From: CBDIDH01 sp965277595 | Lineage (GTDB): Bacteria > Planctomycetota > Planctomycetia > Isosphaerales > Isosphaeraceae | Length of the DNA: 64,000 bases | NCBI GenBank assembly: GCA_965277595.1 | Contig: CBDIDH010000002.1 | Location: 4,898,001 to 4,962,000, forward strand | Reading direction: 5' to 3' | Part shown: piece by piece, positions 16,201 through 24,364 of the stretch | Layout: the number at the start of each line of letters is the position of its first letter | How positions within the stretch are numbered: the stretch's first letter is position 1 | Program-made: the position numbers and the translations under genes | The notes under the pieces: model-generated | What the model was told of the DNA's origin: nothing | Databases searched by the model: none | The model's input: only the letters and a program-made list of their open reading frames with translations

Positions 16201-17639
16201 GTAACATGCTTTCCTTGACCTCGAAAGCTAACGGAGGCGGTGGTCGGGGTAAGCAAATCAATCTCATGAGACATTCCGCAAATTCCTGATGGTCCCACTA
16301 CGGTTTGCGCTCCATAAGTGCCGCCATAGATGGTCGCGGCGGCCCAAGCGGCATTAAACGCCACTTGATCGTCGGTAGCAAAATATGCAACGCCAGTACC
16401 GGAGATTGAAGTTCCAGCATTAACCGCCATGACGCCAACACCAGCAACTACGCTATTAATTTTCGTATTAAGGACGTTAGAGCCAGATCCGGCACCGGCA
16501 ACCGTTACCAATTTATTGATATCGGCAGAACTGAAAAGATGCGACGGGCTGGATATGCTTGCCGAGCCGGAAGTTACTGTAACATCCTGCAACTGGATGC
16601 CATCACATTTTGCGCCATAGGTGGGATCGCCAGCATAGATCGGGGTCCCGATTATTCCGGCAAACGATCCAGAGTCATTAATCTGCATCTGCCCTGATGA
16701 TCCACCAGGCGAGCCACCGCCGCTAATGGTCGCCCACGTATTGTCACCTCGCCAGAACGTCGAGGAGGAAGCCGAGGTTCCGCCGTTCATCTGGTTGACA
16801 GAGATGTTGCCAGAGATGTCCGTGAACGCTGGCTGTGCCTGTGCCGGGACGCCCGAGGTCGAAATGCCGGTGAGGAAGTTATGCGCAGCCGACGCGATGC
16901 TCTCTATGCCGCCAAGAGTGGTGGCCGAGGGGTTTGGCAACCGACCAGCCGCTAACGTCCCGGACGATATGTTGCTTGCGTTCGTGGTATCGGTAGAGCA
17001 ACTTGCCGCGGAGTTCGAGAGATCGCCGCAGGCAGCCTGAGAAACGAACCCGCTGCCATTTCCCTTCAAGGCTCCGTTGATCGCTCCTGCCCCGCCTTGT
17101 GCCGCCGCCAAGGTCCCAGAGCTGATATTTGACGCATTCGTCGTGTCGGTGGTTGCCGAGGGAGCGGGAGCCGCCCCGTTGATTTTGGCGACGGTCGGGT
17201 TCGGAAAGGTGCCGGATAGATCGCCTCCCGCCGCGCCTACGGCAAGCGGTGTTACCTGAAAGTCGGTGAAGATGGTCCACGAGCTAAAGGTCCCTGATCC
17301 ACCGGTGGAAGGCGGCGTTGTACCGGAGGGCACATTTATAATCAGCGTCGTGCCGCTGTAAGACGTTACGCTGCCCTGCATGTAATTGGCGGGCGTGCCG
17401 GTGTTGACAACGGTAACGGGCTGGCCAGTTACGATGTCCAAGCCGGATTGGGTGTTAAAGGTCTGCGAGCCAGTCGCGATCGTGTTAGTGCTGGTAGAGG
17501 TCGCCGTTCTGATGGCCAATAATTGATCTGAAGCCGCGTTGACGTTTCCGCCGCTCGGTAGCTGGCTGAGTTTACCACCAGCATAGGCGGGGGTCGTCAT
17601 TACAGCCGCGAGTATCATCCATGCAAAGAACTGTTTCAT
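13239..17639 (-). CDS. Large glycine-rich tail fibre / beta-helix spike with a signal peptide
   Basis: 1466 residues. It opens with what looks like a Sec signal peptide (MKQFFAWMILAAVMTTPAYA, cut after AYA), unusual for a virion protein. Residues 170-260 contain two copies of TDTTNASNISSGTLA, a repeat style of fibre shafts. A central part (about 400-900) is rich in Asn and short strands (IEIEYMLRPLFQNLYLHG, VFWVLANNTCITKW), like parallel beta-helix spikes. The C-terminal 200 residues are a glycine-rich collar (runs of GGGGGG). It ends the tail-fibre group. A polysaccharide-binding or depolymerase role is inferred; no catalytic residues can be assigned by eye. Confidence 0.75.
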   Translation of the reverse strand: MKQFFAWMILAAVMTTPAYAGGKLSQLPSGGNVNAASDQLLAIRTATSTSTNTIATGSQTFNTQSGLDIVTGQPVTVVNTGTPANYMQGSVTSYSGTTLIINVPSGTTPPSTGGSGTFSSWTIFTDFQVTPLAVGAAGGDLSGTFPNPTVAKINGAAPAPSATTDTTNASNISSGTLAAAQGGAGAINGALKGNGSGFVSQAACGDLSNSAASCSTDTTNASNISSGTLAAGRLPNPSATTLGGIESIASAAHNFLTGISTSGVPAQAQPAFTDISGNISVNQMNGGTSASSSTFWRGDNTWATISGGGSPGGSSGQMQINDSGSFAGIIGTPIYAGDPTYGAKCDGIQLQDVTVTSGSASISSPSHLFSSADINKLVTVAGAGSGSNVLNTKINSVVAGVGVMAVNAGTSISGTGVAYFATDDQVAFNAAWAAATIYGGTYGAQTVVGPSGICGMSHEIDLLTPTTASVSFRGQGKHVTDLKWMSATNMGGTGYKAMIFGIAGNFHPFTDMTISDMEVDMEAATDSTYGVDQKCIEIEYMLRPLFQNLYLHGSPATCLGTDYLSGALVTNVDIENGGRMQTLTSQDGDGFATELGAGYNGLYEINIFANNNLINNHHYGAEIETANNQTNVFWVLANNTCITKWPNAICFEDNGGTGSIIVNNRAHQSGASPIGAGVEVGPGPIGALGIGTKGLIEGNIVDGFKNGIQITCSGTFCPSHYSVKNNQTYANTQYGIDILGTGVNNIDSIILQNNDSHDNGYAGIAVIAATASASTASNLKMSGNHTENNGQYAPTAAQQTGIYMNMPVAGLDATDNYAMDNGSGYQLYGMTYDTNATITNGFIALNHFNNNVTAAFDKVGSFTGLQFANYGDATSYPITASGTVTFTNKTFDTAGTGNSFSVNGTQITSVSGTGSAICLTMGCTLITPALGTPTALVGTNITGTGAGFTAGAVSTISGLISSGSGVTITGSGTAGSPYSIAASGGGVTWPTSGDVVISNGTSSPAGVAPVNGDCLIGSGGAWIAGSCSTGSGTVTTLSVATANGFGGTVANATTTPVITLTTSCNGICKGNGTAISTATANTDYQGALTLTTTGSSGAATLSGATLNIPQYSGGTYTAGAGLALTGSVFAENQFFGTGQDGPKTITSGTTTLTRDMYWSSLTISGTGVLKPQGFRVYVSGTMDITAAPAGAIIFNGTNGSAGSSGSGGSGGSTSATNNTLSLPGSGATGGAGSVNNGSNSTGCGSTIVFNTAACGIGGAAGIGGTGTAGTGGSSSAITQASFPYKYQENFISPVNIKPGTPGAPGGGGGGDGTNSGGGGGGGPTPGGLIWISANTIARGTNSTAAIIQAKGGNGGAGAAGVAGNAGGGGGGAGGTGGTVIINYGTLTGSAITGAVDISGGNGGNGGALHGSGANGNGGGGGPSGYYLLNNLTTNTLTEYTGQNGATAPATGGTVGGVSATSTQNNL

Positions 17640-17854
17640 TACGACTCCTGATTAAAAATAGTTGTACCGTCTTCGGCGGTGATAGGCGTTTGCCCATCCT
17701 CCGCGACGAAAGGATGAGAGGCGGATGGGGAAGGCGGCCTTGCTGACGGCGGTAGGTTCGTGATCAGATAAATAGGGCATGTGACAGTGATAATACCAAA
17801 GTCAGTCGTGTAAGATTGGGCGACCTCTTGCTGCTGTACTTGCACGTTAATCAT
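17639..17854 (-). CDS. 71-residue hypothetical tail-region protein
   Basis: Begins MINVQVQQQEVAQSYTTDFG and has a short strand-rich part (IITVTCPIYLITNLP), then a Ser/Pro linker and a small acidic repeat (VAEDGQTPITAEDGTTIF). Its ends touch or overlap both neighbouring genes, as is normal in this late operon. Not recognised. Confidence 0.6.
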   Translation of the reverse strand: MINVQVQQQEVAQSYTTDFGIITVTCPIYLITNLPPSARPPSPSASHPFVAEDGQTPITAEDGTTIFNQES

Positions 17855-18198
17855 CTGGTAACAGCACCCACGATGGTCACGGCACCCTCGATTAAACGAT
17901 AAGGGATTTCATCCGGATCGACCATCTTCAGGTCGTAGACGCCGGTGCCTGCACATAATGCGCTCGTCATGGCTCCGGTAAGCTCAATGAGTATGGTTCC
18001 GGCAGTACCGCCTAAGGTGATGCCATTACTGGAGGAGAGTGACACGAGCGGAGACGGAGAATCGACGACCGTGCGGATCATCATCTCTGCCGTCCAGCCG
18101 GTGAGATCGATGAGGTTTTCGTCGAGGTCTCGAAACAGCAGATTGAGAAGGAAATCCGCTCCCTGCTCGATTGTTATGTTGCAAACGCCTGCGGTCAT
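17851..18198 (-). CDS. Small beta-rich tail/baseplate accessory, LtfC-like
   Basis: 115 residues with the pattern of small phage beta-sandwich proteins of the LtfC/p132 type: N-terminal ITIEQGADFLLNLLFRD, then DLTGWTAEMMIR, and a C-terminal YDLKMVDPDEIPYRLIEG followed by VTIVGAVTR. Such proteins lie near fibre and baseplate genes in many phages. Overlaps the next gene by 4 nt. Confidence 0.65.
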   Translation of the reverse strand: MTAGVCNITIEQGADFLLNLLFRDLDENLIDLTGWTAEMMIRTVVDSPSPLVSLSSSNGITLGGTAGTILIELTGAMTSALCAGTGVYDLKMVDPDEIPYRLIEGAVTIVGAVTR

Positions 18199-18202
18199 CC
18201 TG

Positions 18203-18646
18203 CTACTGGTCGGTTAAGGTGTTGTCGTTGGCAGGGGCATCCTCAACGATCAGAGTGAATTCGTCCGGCAGCTCGTCGTAGAGCTTCGCCATCGTCGCCT
18301 TGGAATCAGCGACGCCCGTGATGGTCATATTGGCGTCTCGGATAAAGTCGTCCCCAACGGCGATGCAGCCCTCAAGCTGGTAGGGCCAGTTCGCCGAGTG
18401 CAGCTCGATATTGCTGCGGCCAGGAACGTCCTGGGTAATCCAGACTCGTCCCTTTGTCGGACTTTCGTAGCGGGTGAAGCGGTAGCTCCCAGTCGGAATG
18501 CAGCTCACGCCGACCTGGTTGTCCAGCCAGGGACGCTCGCAGGTACGGCAAAGCTGCTGATCCCCATCGAGCAGAACGCCGAAGACGCCAAGAGAGCTTT
18601 GGTATACACGGCGAAGGGTGATCTGGCGGAGTGTGATGTCGGTCAT
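18203..18646 (-). CDS. DUF5675 family protein
   Basis: 147 residues matching the DUF5675 pattern: TCERPWLDNQVGVSCIPTGS, then YRFTRYESPTKGRVWITQDV, then IELHSANWPYQLEGCIAVGD. The His followed ten residues later by Gly-Cys-Ile resembles the HxG...GC layout of L,D-transpeptidase-like folds, so an enzyme acting on peptidoglycan is conceivable. It lies next to holin-like genes. The family assignment is good; the activity is speculation. Confidence 0.75.
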   Translation of the reverse strand: MTDITLRQITLRRVYQSSLGVFGVLLDGDQQLCRTCERPWLDNQVGVSCIPTGSYRFTRYESPTKGRVWITQDVPGRSNIELHSANWPYQLEGCIAVGDDFIRDANMTITGVADSKATMAKLYDELPDEFTLIVEDAPANDNTLTDQ

Positions 18647-18885
18647 TTCCCTACTAACGTGTGCCAGATTTCAGTTGCGAAGGCTCCAACTAAACCGCCG
18701 ATGATCGAAAGGGTAAAAACGATTCCGTGAAAGAAACCCTTGTTCGCAGCCATCTGGATAAGGATGAGGCCAACATTCTTGTTGATCTCCTCAACTGACT
18801 TTGTCACGTCAGTTATTTTGCTGGTATTAGATTCTGACTCGATTTCGAGCACGGATATTCTCTCCCCGTCAGGCTTTTCCCTCAT
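18643..18885 (-). CDS. Holin-like protein (XhlA-type layout)
   Basis: 80 residues. The first 45 form a heptad-like helix (EIESESNTSKITDVTKSVEE), followed by a C-terminal hydrophobic span (GIVFTLSIIGGLVGAFATEI). The layout of a coiled coil plus one C-terminal span recalls XhlA-type lysis proteins and DUF1515-like phage proteins. It overlaps the DUF5675 gene by ATGA. Confidence 0.6.
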   Translation of the reverse strand: MREKPDGERISVLEIESESNTSKITDVTKSVEEINKNVGLILIQMAANKGFFHGIVFTLSIIGGLVGAFATEIWHTLVGK

Positions 18886-18966
18886 AGACCCCCCTTAACT
18901 AGATCGGATTGTTGCATAATATACTATATATTGCGGTAGCGCAATGATCGGCATACTCGATACGAG

Positions 18967-19119
18967 TCATCTCAAAAGCCATCCCAGAATCACGCTGGCG
19001 CAAAATGCACAGAGGCTTAGCTTTAATAGCTTGACCTCGAATTCAAGCCTATTAACCCGCTCTCGCAGAAGCTTCGTCTGCGACTTGATGCCGCCAATGG
19101 CCTGCCCGTACTTTTCCAC
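18967..19119 (-). CDS. 50-residue coiled-coil and membrane-span protein
   Basis: Read directly: a GTG start overlaps the upstream TAG (TAGTG). The product begins with a charged helix (KYGQAIGGIKSQTKLLRERV), continues through LEFEVKLLK and ends in one span (LSLCAFCASVILGWLL). This copies the layout of the next gene downstream in smaller form, so it may be a partner holin or anchor. Confidence 0.55.
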   Translation of the reverse strand: MEKYGQAIGGIKSQTKLLRERVNRLEFEVKLLKLSLCAFCASVILGWLLR

Positions 19120-19475
19120 TAGGTGCCTGAGGGATAAGATGGTTCTGTAGGGGCGGCGCCGGTCGGATTAGAGACCCATGCGCGAAGCGCCCTGATGAAT
19201 GTGATGTATGTCACGACATCGGCCGTCGTTGCTGTTGTTAGTCCGAGCGAAATGCCTTCGTTGATACGCTTCACGACCATGTCGGTTTTTGCAAGTAAAG
19301 CTTGCGCCACGGGCAGTGCGGTAGCGATGGATTGTGCTGCCGCGTATCCTGTAAACGCTTCCGCTAATTGCTCTGAAGTTGGAAAATCTGCAAAAAACAC
19401 CTCGCCGGATTGCACTGAATGATTAGCATCACAAGCGATTACTGTTAGTCCGTTATTGGTTGCATAATAAGCCAT
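19119..19475 (-). CDS. Tail-fibre assembly/chaperone-like protein
   Basis: 118 residues directly after the tail-fibre gene. The last 60 residues have the usual end of fibre-assembly proteins: helix ALLAKTDMVVKRINEG, a Thr/Ala segment, a helix with YITFIRALRAWVSN and a proline-containing end (APTEPSYPSGT). The N-terminal half is strand-rich. Assignment is by position and C-terminal pattern only. Confidence 0.5.
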   Translation of the reverse strand: MAYYATNNGLTVIACDANHSVQSGEVFFADFPTSEQLAEAFTGYAAAQSIATALPVAQALLAKTDMVVKRINEGISLGLTTATTADVVTYITFIRALRAWVSNPTGAAPTEPSYPSGT

Positions 19476-19484
19476 ATACTCTCC

Positions 19485-21473
19485 TTAAATATTGATCTCG
19501 AATCCATTAACAAAACTGTACGCATTCGCCTGCTGCGCCGCATAAACATTCGTGCTTTCAAGATTCATAATTCCGCTACCTCCCGAAGAACCACCCGTAT
19601 TTGGTTGGCAGAATAGTAATGGAGGATTTGTGGTTGAGCCTACTGCCCCATAATTAGCATTAGGGGCATAAATTCCACCATTATTTGTAGTGGTACTAGC
19701 CGAAAAGGTAAGCCCTATTTTTGAAGCCGTTGATGGTACTAAAGATGAAACCGAAACCGAGGTATATGTAGGCGTGCTCAAACTACCAGTTGCACCGGAT
19801 ATTAAGCTAGGAAGCGCAGAAAGATTATTGCCTACCTGATATTGCCACCAACGTCCATCCTGCGTAAAGCCCAAGAAATGGCCGCTGCTATCGGTACGAA
19901 CCGCGCCAATGGCGCTTGATTTTAGCGTATAGCCAGATGGAAGGGTTGGGGCCGTTGCACTGAGTGACATCAGGCATGCAGTAGTGGACGTCGTAGGGTT
20001 ATAAATCACATAGATAAAATACCATGTGGAGTTAGCTATAGATCCGGTATCAAGACCATTAGCGCCAGATGTGGCGCTGTTTAGCGTTAAGCTATTCGAG
20101 GGAACGTGATGGCTTATATTAGTGCCAGTCACAACGATCGACCCGAAGGCGATAGTTGCCGTGGCATTACTTGCCCAGTTTGCTGTTAGCGCTCTAAAGC
20201 TAGATGCTGGTGCAATTGCTGATCCACCCCATAAACCGGCAGTGACATTGCCAGAAACGTCGAAAGCAAATACTGGGGCTGAAATGTTTCCATTGCTTGG
20301 ATCAAAGCCTAAAACATTGCTATTAGCAGCCATCCCAAAATGCCAGTTTTGCACTGTGTTTTGGTTGATAGAGTAAGCAACGGCTGTATTGACTGCGGAA
20401 TTAATTACAAAACCAGCGCCAATAGGGTTAAAAGCAAATCCGGCTGAATTATTGAACGTGGCCAGAGAACACGTAACAACGTTTGACGCCAGCGTGGTCC
20501 CTGTAAGAGAACTGGCATCTACAGATGTGGCGCTTTGAAGCTGCCAACGTGTGCCGTTCGCGTCGTAGGCAAAGGTATAGATGCCGTTCGCTACTACGGT
20601 GTTCGTGGTAAATGCCGCACCGCTGGTTGTGACGCACGAGACGTTGCCGAGGCCATTGACATTCATCACCGTCGCCCCGGTGCTTGAGTTAGCGATCTTT
20701 ACCCTGACGACCTGACCGTCGGTGAGGGCGGCTGGAATAGGAGATAGGGCCACGGTTATCGTGTTAGCTGCTCCGCTGGTATCGTGGGCAAACAAGGGAG
20801 TACCCTGCTGGATGGCAGTAGGAACCTGAGGAAGCTTGGTCGTGATGAAGGGAGCGGTGGAAAGCGTCTGGATATTTCCGCTCGTAACCGAGGTTGCGCC
20901 GTTTGCCACGGTGATAGCGTAGAGGCCGGTATATCCGGCGTCGGCGGCCGGTGTTGTCTGCGTGCCGGTCGTGGCTGCAACGCCCGTCTTTACGGCTACG
21001 GTGCAAACCCCTTTGCGAACGGTGTTCTGCGATGTTCCAGAGTTGCTTGGTCCGCTCCACGCCACGGATGGGTCCGCCGCGTTGTAATAGGGGAGGACGG
21101 TCGACCCGGCGTCTACGTCCTGATAAGCAACCTGGACGAGGTAGACGACGCTCTGGCCTGTCGTTGCCGGTGCCGGGCAGGAAAGAGTTGTGGTGGTGCC
21201 GACGATACCCTGTTTGACGATGTTCGTTGTGTCGATGGCGAGGCTTCCATAAGCCGTGGCATCTGTTTCATCAACGCTGTATATCGAACCGGGTGCGACA
21301 AGCACGTTCATGGCCGCCGGGCTATTCGGGGTGCAGGCGAGGCCATCAACGACGGTGCTGGTTCCGAGGGTCGCCTGAAGTGCGTAGCCTAGGCCAACCA
21401 TGGCGTCTTTGTTGGTGTGCAGCAAATCCGTGTCTAGCGGAATAGCTCCTAAATACGTTATATGACGATCCAA
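19485..21473 (-). CDS. Tail fibre protein
   Basis: 662 residues starting at a TTG with a perfect AGGAGG six bases upstream. The first 150 residues (DRHITYLGAIPLDTDLLHTN, then VLVAPGSIYSVDETD and YLVQVAYQDVDAG) are a recurring N-terminal module of P2/Mu-type tail fibres that attaches to the baseplate. The rest is Ser/Thr/Gly-rich beta structure with a likely trimeric shaft and receptor-binding end. The gene follows baseplate gene I except for an HNH gene placed between them, and an intrinsic terminator ends 6 nt before its ribosome binding site. Confidence 0.85.
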   Translation of the reverse strand: MDRHITYLGAIPLDTDLLHTNKDAMVGLGYALQATLGTSTVVDGLACTPNSPAAMNVLVAPGSIYSVDETDATAYGSLAIDTTNIVKQGIVGTTTTLSCPAPATTGQSVVYLVQVAYQDVDAGSTVLPYYNAADPSVAWSGPSNSGTSQNTVRKGVCTVAVKTGVAATTGTQTTPAADAGYTGLYAITVANGATSVTSGNIQTLSTAPFITTKLPQVPTAIQQGTPLFAHDTSGAANTITVALSPIPAALTDGQVVRVKIANSSTGATVMNVNGLGNVSCVTTSGAAFTTNTVVANGIYTFAYDANGTRWQLQSATSVDASSLTGTTLASNVVTCSLATFNNSAGFAFNPIGAGFVINSAVNTAVAYSINQNTVQNWHFGMAANSNVLGFDPSNGNISAPVFAFDVSGNVTAGLWGGSAIAPASSFRALTANWASNATATIAFGSIVVTGTNISHHVPSNSLTLNSATSGANGLDTGSIANSTWYFIYVIYNPTTSTTACLMSLSATAPTLPSGYTLKSSAIGAVRTDSSGHFLGFTQDGRWWQYQVGNNLSALPSLISGATGSLSTPTYTSVSVSSLVPSTASKIGLTFSASTTTNNGGIYAPNANYGAVGSTTNPPLLFCQPNTGGSSGGSGIMNLESTNVYAAQQANAYSFVNGFEINI

Positions 21474-21490
21474 AGTAACCTCCTAAAATG

Positions 21491-21513
21491 AAAAACCCCG
21501 CTGTTTGCGGGGT
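21491..21513 (-). terminator. Intrinsic terminator abutting the tail-fibre ribosome binding site
   Basis: Minus-strand hairpin CCCCGC/GCGGGG (21512-21507 with 21501-21496, 5-nt loop) followed by five T. The T-run ends 6 nt before the AGGAGG of the tail-fibre gene, leaving no room for a promoter between them. Confidence 0.8.
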
Positions 21514-21546
21514 CATTATGATTTTCTGCGTTGTATTAATTAAGTC

Positions 21547-22188
21547 TTATTTCGTTGCGCCAAGATATCGCTGTGTTCTTGGTGTCAATGGCGATGTCAA
21601 TGCGGCTTCGGCGGTCCAACCTTTTTTAATTCTTCCCTGTATAGTACCGTCGTCTATCCCCATTTTCTCTGCCCATTGTGATATGGTCAGTCGCTTGCCA
21701 AAAGCGTCCAAATATACATTAGTTCTTCGATTATTATTCTGCTCTTTATGGGTAGCCCATTGACAATTGTCTGGCGTGTAGTCGCCATCTGTTTCTTTGC
21801 GATCCAGCGTCATGCCCTCTGGTCTTGGTCCCATATCGGCATAGAAGTTTTCAAAGCCCATTAACCAACGTTCGCAGACCTTGATGCCACGTCCGCCATA
21901 ATACGCAAAGTATTTATGCTCTGGTTTGTAACATCTATCGAGCATGGCGTAATAGGATTTCCATTCCGGGCCATGGGTTTTGCCGTGCGTTGCGGTTGCG
22001 CGTCCATTTTGAGCAGCTTTAATTTTCCTAAGACAGCCACATGATTTTGCTCTCGCATCAAGAAAGTGTTTGTGCCGTATTATCGTTTCATTTCCGCATG
22101 TGCAAAGACAGCGAACCATCAAGCGATTGCTTTTCGCGTCCCTGAATAGTTCTCCTATCGGCGTAAGCTGACTTAATGATGTGACCAT
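21547..22188 (-). CDS. HNH homing-type endonuclease between baseplate and fibre genes
   Basis: 213 residues. N-terminal zinc-binding-like part has CLCTCGNETIIRHKHFLDAR and SCGCLRK; the middle has YYAMLDRCYKPEHKYFAYYG and GRGIKVCERW; then MTLDRKETDGDYTPDNCQWA, and a C-terminal helix-turn-helix-like SQWAEKMGIDDGTIQGRI. This layout (Cys-rich N-terminus, GGRGI-C-W, DR...P.NC.W) is a common phage homing-type family, and the gene near 61.5-62.1 kb is a paralogue. It sits between gene I and the tail-fibre gene, which are usually adjacent, so it is an insertion. Confidence 0.88.
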   Translation of the reverse strand: MVTSLSQLTPIGELFRDAKSNRLMVRCLCTCGNETIIRHKHFLDARAKSCGCLRKIKAAQNGRATATHGKTHGPEWKSYYAMLDRCYKPEHKYFAYYGGRGIKVCERWLMGFENFYADMGPRPEGMTLDRKETDGDYTPDNCQWATHKEQNNNRRTNVYLDAFGKRLTISQWAEKMGIDDGTIQGRIKKGWTAEAALTSPLTPRTQRYLGATK

Positions 22189-22202
22189 TCGCTATGTATA
22201 CA

Positions 22203-22868
22203 CTATGATTGTATGGAAGTCCAAGCGATAGTGCCCTCTGGCACCACGTTGGCGATAGTATTATAAATGTCCTGATCGGTAACCGCCCCCTGAGTAAGGC
22301 TTGGGTTAGCGTATTCGAGCTGACTTGCCGTACTGTACCCACCGACTGGGGTTCCATAGCCGCCTACGAAAGGTATGCCCTGACCCGCGGGCCGGTAGGC
22401 GACTACGAATGCCTGATACGGGCACGCAAGCGAACCATAGCCGCCCGCGACACCGTAGCCCATGCAGGGCTGGTTGTAGCCGCCAGTATCAGCGGGGCGT
22501 GCTGGCTCGAAGACCCACGGTGTGCGCCCGGTCAGGATCTGCAACGCCCTTATCAGGCCCTTGCGTGTTCCTTTTTCGAGGAGAAGCTCGGCCAGTATGC
22601 GAGTGCGGAACGCCGCATCTGTCTCCTGATAATTGCGAGGCAGGTCGCCGCCGAAAAAATCGTAGGAAATCAGGTCGAGGAAACCATCCGTCGCGGTCAT
22701 GATCCGGGTCTGGAGCTTCGCGTAGGCAGCGAGGCTATAGACTGAAGCCAGCACCGAGGAGATACCGGTCAAAACGGCGTCAAGGACTGGCGTTGCGCCG
22801 GTAAACCATCCGTTTGGCAATAGGGCCTTGAGGCGCGTGAGAAAATCGTTGGTGTCGCCCGTTGCCAT
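22203..22868 (-). CDS. Baseplate/tail protein I-like (YmfQ type)
   Basis: 221 residues immediately after gene J, where P2/Mu-type phages carry gpI. The N-terminal 120 residues fit the family (FLTRLKALLPNGWF, then MTATDGFLDLISYDFFGGDL and FRTRILAELLLEKGTRKGLI). The C-terminal part is Gly/Tyr-rich. It would connect baseplate wedges to the fibres. Confidence 0.8.
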   Translation of the reverse strand: MATGDTNDFLTRLKALLPNGWFTGATPVLDAVLTGISSVLASVYSLAAYAKLQTRIMTATDGFLDLISYDFFGGDLPRNYQETDAAFRTRILAELLLEKGTRKGLIRALQILTGRTPWVFEPARPADTGGYNQPCMGYGVAGGYGSLACPYQAFVVAYRPAGQGIPFVGGYGTPVGGYSTASQLEYANPSLTQGAVTDQDIYNTIANVVPEGTIAWTSIQS

Positions 22869-23990
22869 CTAGCTAATCACCAGTGTTCCGCAGTTTATTT
22901 TATTTTTGTTGGTGGCGACCATATCTGAAGTGCCAGAGTTCAGTAGAATCCCGGTAACATTGGTGACTCCGGGGACATCGTAGGCGATGCTGGCGAGTTG
23001 GGTATAAGGCAGGGAAGTCCCAAGCGGCAGGCCGTTGATGAAATTGGTTAGGGCGGCCGCTACTGCGGCTATGACGTTCGCATGAGTATATCCCGTGGCG
23101 CTGGTCAGAACCATCGTGACGTTGGCCGTCTCGACCACGGGGGCGAAGACGCCGTAGGTGATCGTGAAACCCCGCACGGACTCGATCGCGTTGCTGACAT
23201 TGGTCAGTAACTGTCCCGAAGGAGAGCCGGTTCCATCATCTGCGACCACGTAGAAGTAGCCTGGCTGATAAGTCCCGTTATAGGCGTAATTTTCCGTGAT
23301 CGTGTAGCTGACCACCTGCTGGATAGAGTTTACCGCATAAGCTATCGCTGCATAGGTAGACTTGGAAAGCGATGACAGATACGAAACGAAGCGCAGTCTG
23401 AAGGCTGGATCGGATTCGGCATCGATGCCATTAACGAAAGCCGCCGCATTGGTGACGGTATCAACCCCCGTGATGGGTTTGGTGAGGGCAGTGATTGTCG
23501 CTGACTGAACGTTGCCGCCAGAACCGGCCAAGACCGCCTGAACAGGTACGTTCACGCTCGCGGTGTTGATGGGCAGTACATAACCGCCAAGCCCTGCGTT
23601 ATATGCCGAGTTGGTTGTGTCGAGCGTCACGGTGAACGCCTGCGTCCCGTCCGTGGTCTGCACTCCCGCCCCAACAGGGACAACCGCCTGCATTGAGGCG
23701 GTGAACCGGGAGAATGTGACCTGCCCGGTCGATGCTGAGGCCTCCAGCGGGAAGAATCCATAATCCGCCCCCCAGCTATGAAGGTCTGACCCTACGCTGG
23801 TTGATGCGCGGGTAAGTGTCAGCAGTTGCAGGATGATGGCCTGGAGCCACAGCACGACGCCCGAAGTCGCCTGTGCGATCGCCAGAAGAACGGATCCCTT
23901 CGTGAAGTTCAGCGCGGCCTGAGCCGATGCCTGAGCCGCTGTGGCGAAGCTGGAAACGAGTTGGCTAAAATTGTATACTGAAAGTGCCAT
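22869..23990 (-). CDS. Baseplate assembly protein J
   Basis: 373 residues, the usual length of BaseplateJ/gp47-like wedge proteins. Recognisable segments: GVVLWLQAIILQLLTLTRAS, SDLHSWGADYGFFPLEAS, AGSGGNVQSATITALTKPI, GIDAESDPAFRLRFVSYLS and the C-terminal VPGVTNVTGILLNSG. Order in the operon (W/gp25, J, I) is canonical. Confidence 0.93.
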   Translation of the reverse strand: MALSVYNFSQLVSSFATAAQASAQAALNFTKGSVLLAIAQATSGVVLWLQAIILQLLTLTRASTSVGSDLHSWGADYGFFPLEASASTGQVTFSRFTASMQAVVPVGAGVQTTDGTQAFTVTLDTTNSAYNAGLGGYVLPINTASVNVPVQAVLAGSGGNVQSATITALTKPITGVDTVTNAAAFVNGIDAESDPAFRLRFVSYLSSLSKSTYAAIAYAVNSIQQVVSYTITENYAYNGTYQPGYFYVVADDGTGSPSGQLLTNVSNAIESVRGFTITYGVFAPVVETANVTMVLTSATGYTHANVIAAVAAALTNFINGLPLGTSLPYTQLASIAYDVPGVTNVTGILLNSGTSDMVATNKNKINCGTLVIS

Positions 23991-23998
23991 CTTCTGTC

Positions 23999-24364
23999 CT
24001 AAGGTGTTACGTCAAAGCTGAGCAGCACAGGCAATCCTGTATCCACGCTGGTATAAACAATCTGTGCCGAGATACCGTTCGGGATCGCCGTCAGTGCGAC
24101 CTGCGGCTCCGGGTCGTGCGACACGTCGTTTTCAAGATACATCTGGCTCTTGATCAATGCAGTGATTGCCGCCTGATCGAGTGGCTGGCCGATATAGCCG
24201 GGGAGGCCCGCGCCGTAGTCCGGCTGCCAGAGGTAGTCCTTCAGGTTGGTGAGAAGGCGACGAAGAACGCGTTGCTGGCTTTCGTCGAGACCATCCGCCG
24301 TGAGAAGATCGCCGGTTGCCGATAGCGTCAAGTCGCTGCCAAAGAAATGGAAACAGTCCGTCAT
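23999..24364 (-). CDS. Baseplate wedge protein, gpW/gp25-like
   Basis: 121 residues. Core gp25-like signature: ESQQRVLRRLLTNLKDYLWQ, PDYGAGLPGYIGQPL, then strands ending VLLSFDV. This is the wedge component that contacts the sheath initiator in contractile tails. Overlaps the V-like gene by 4 nt. Confidence 0.88.
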   Translation of the reverse strand: MTDCFHFFGSDLTLSATGDLLTADGLDESQQRVLRRLLTNLKDYLWQPDYGAGLPGYIGQPLDQAAITALIKSQMYLENDVSHDPEPQVALTAIPNGISAQIVYTSVDTGLPVLLSFDVTP

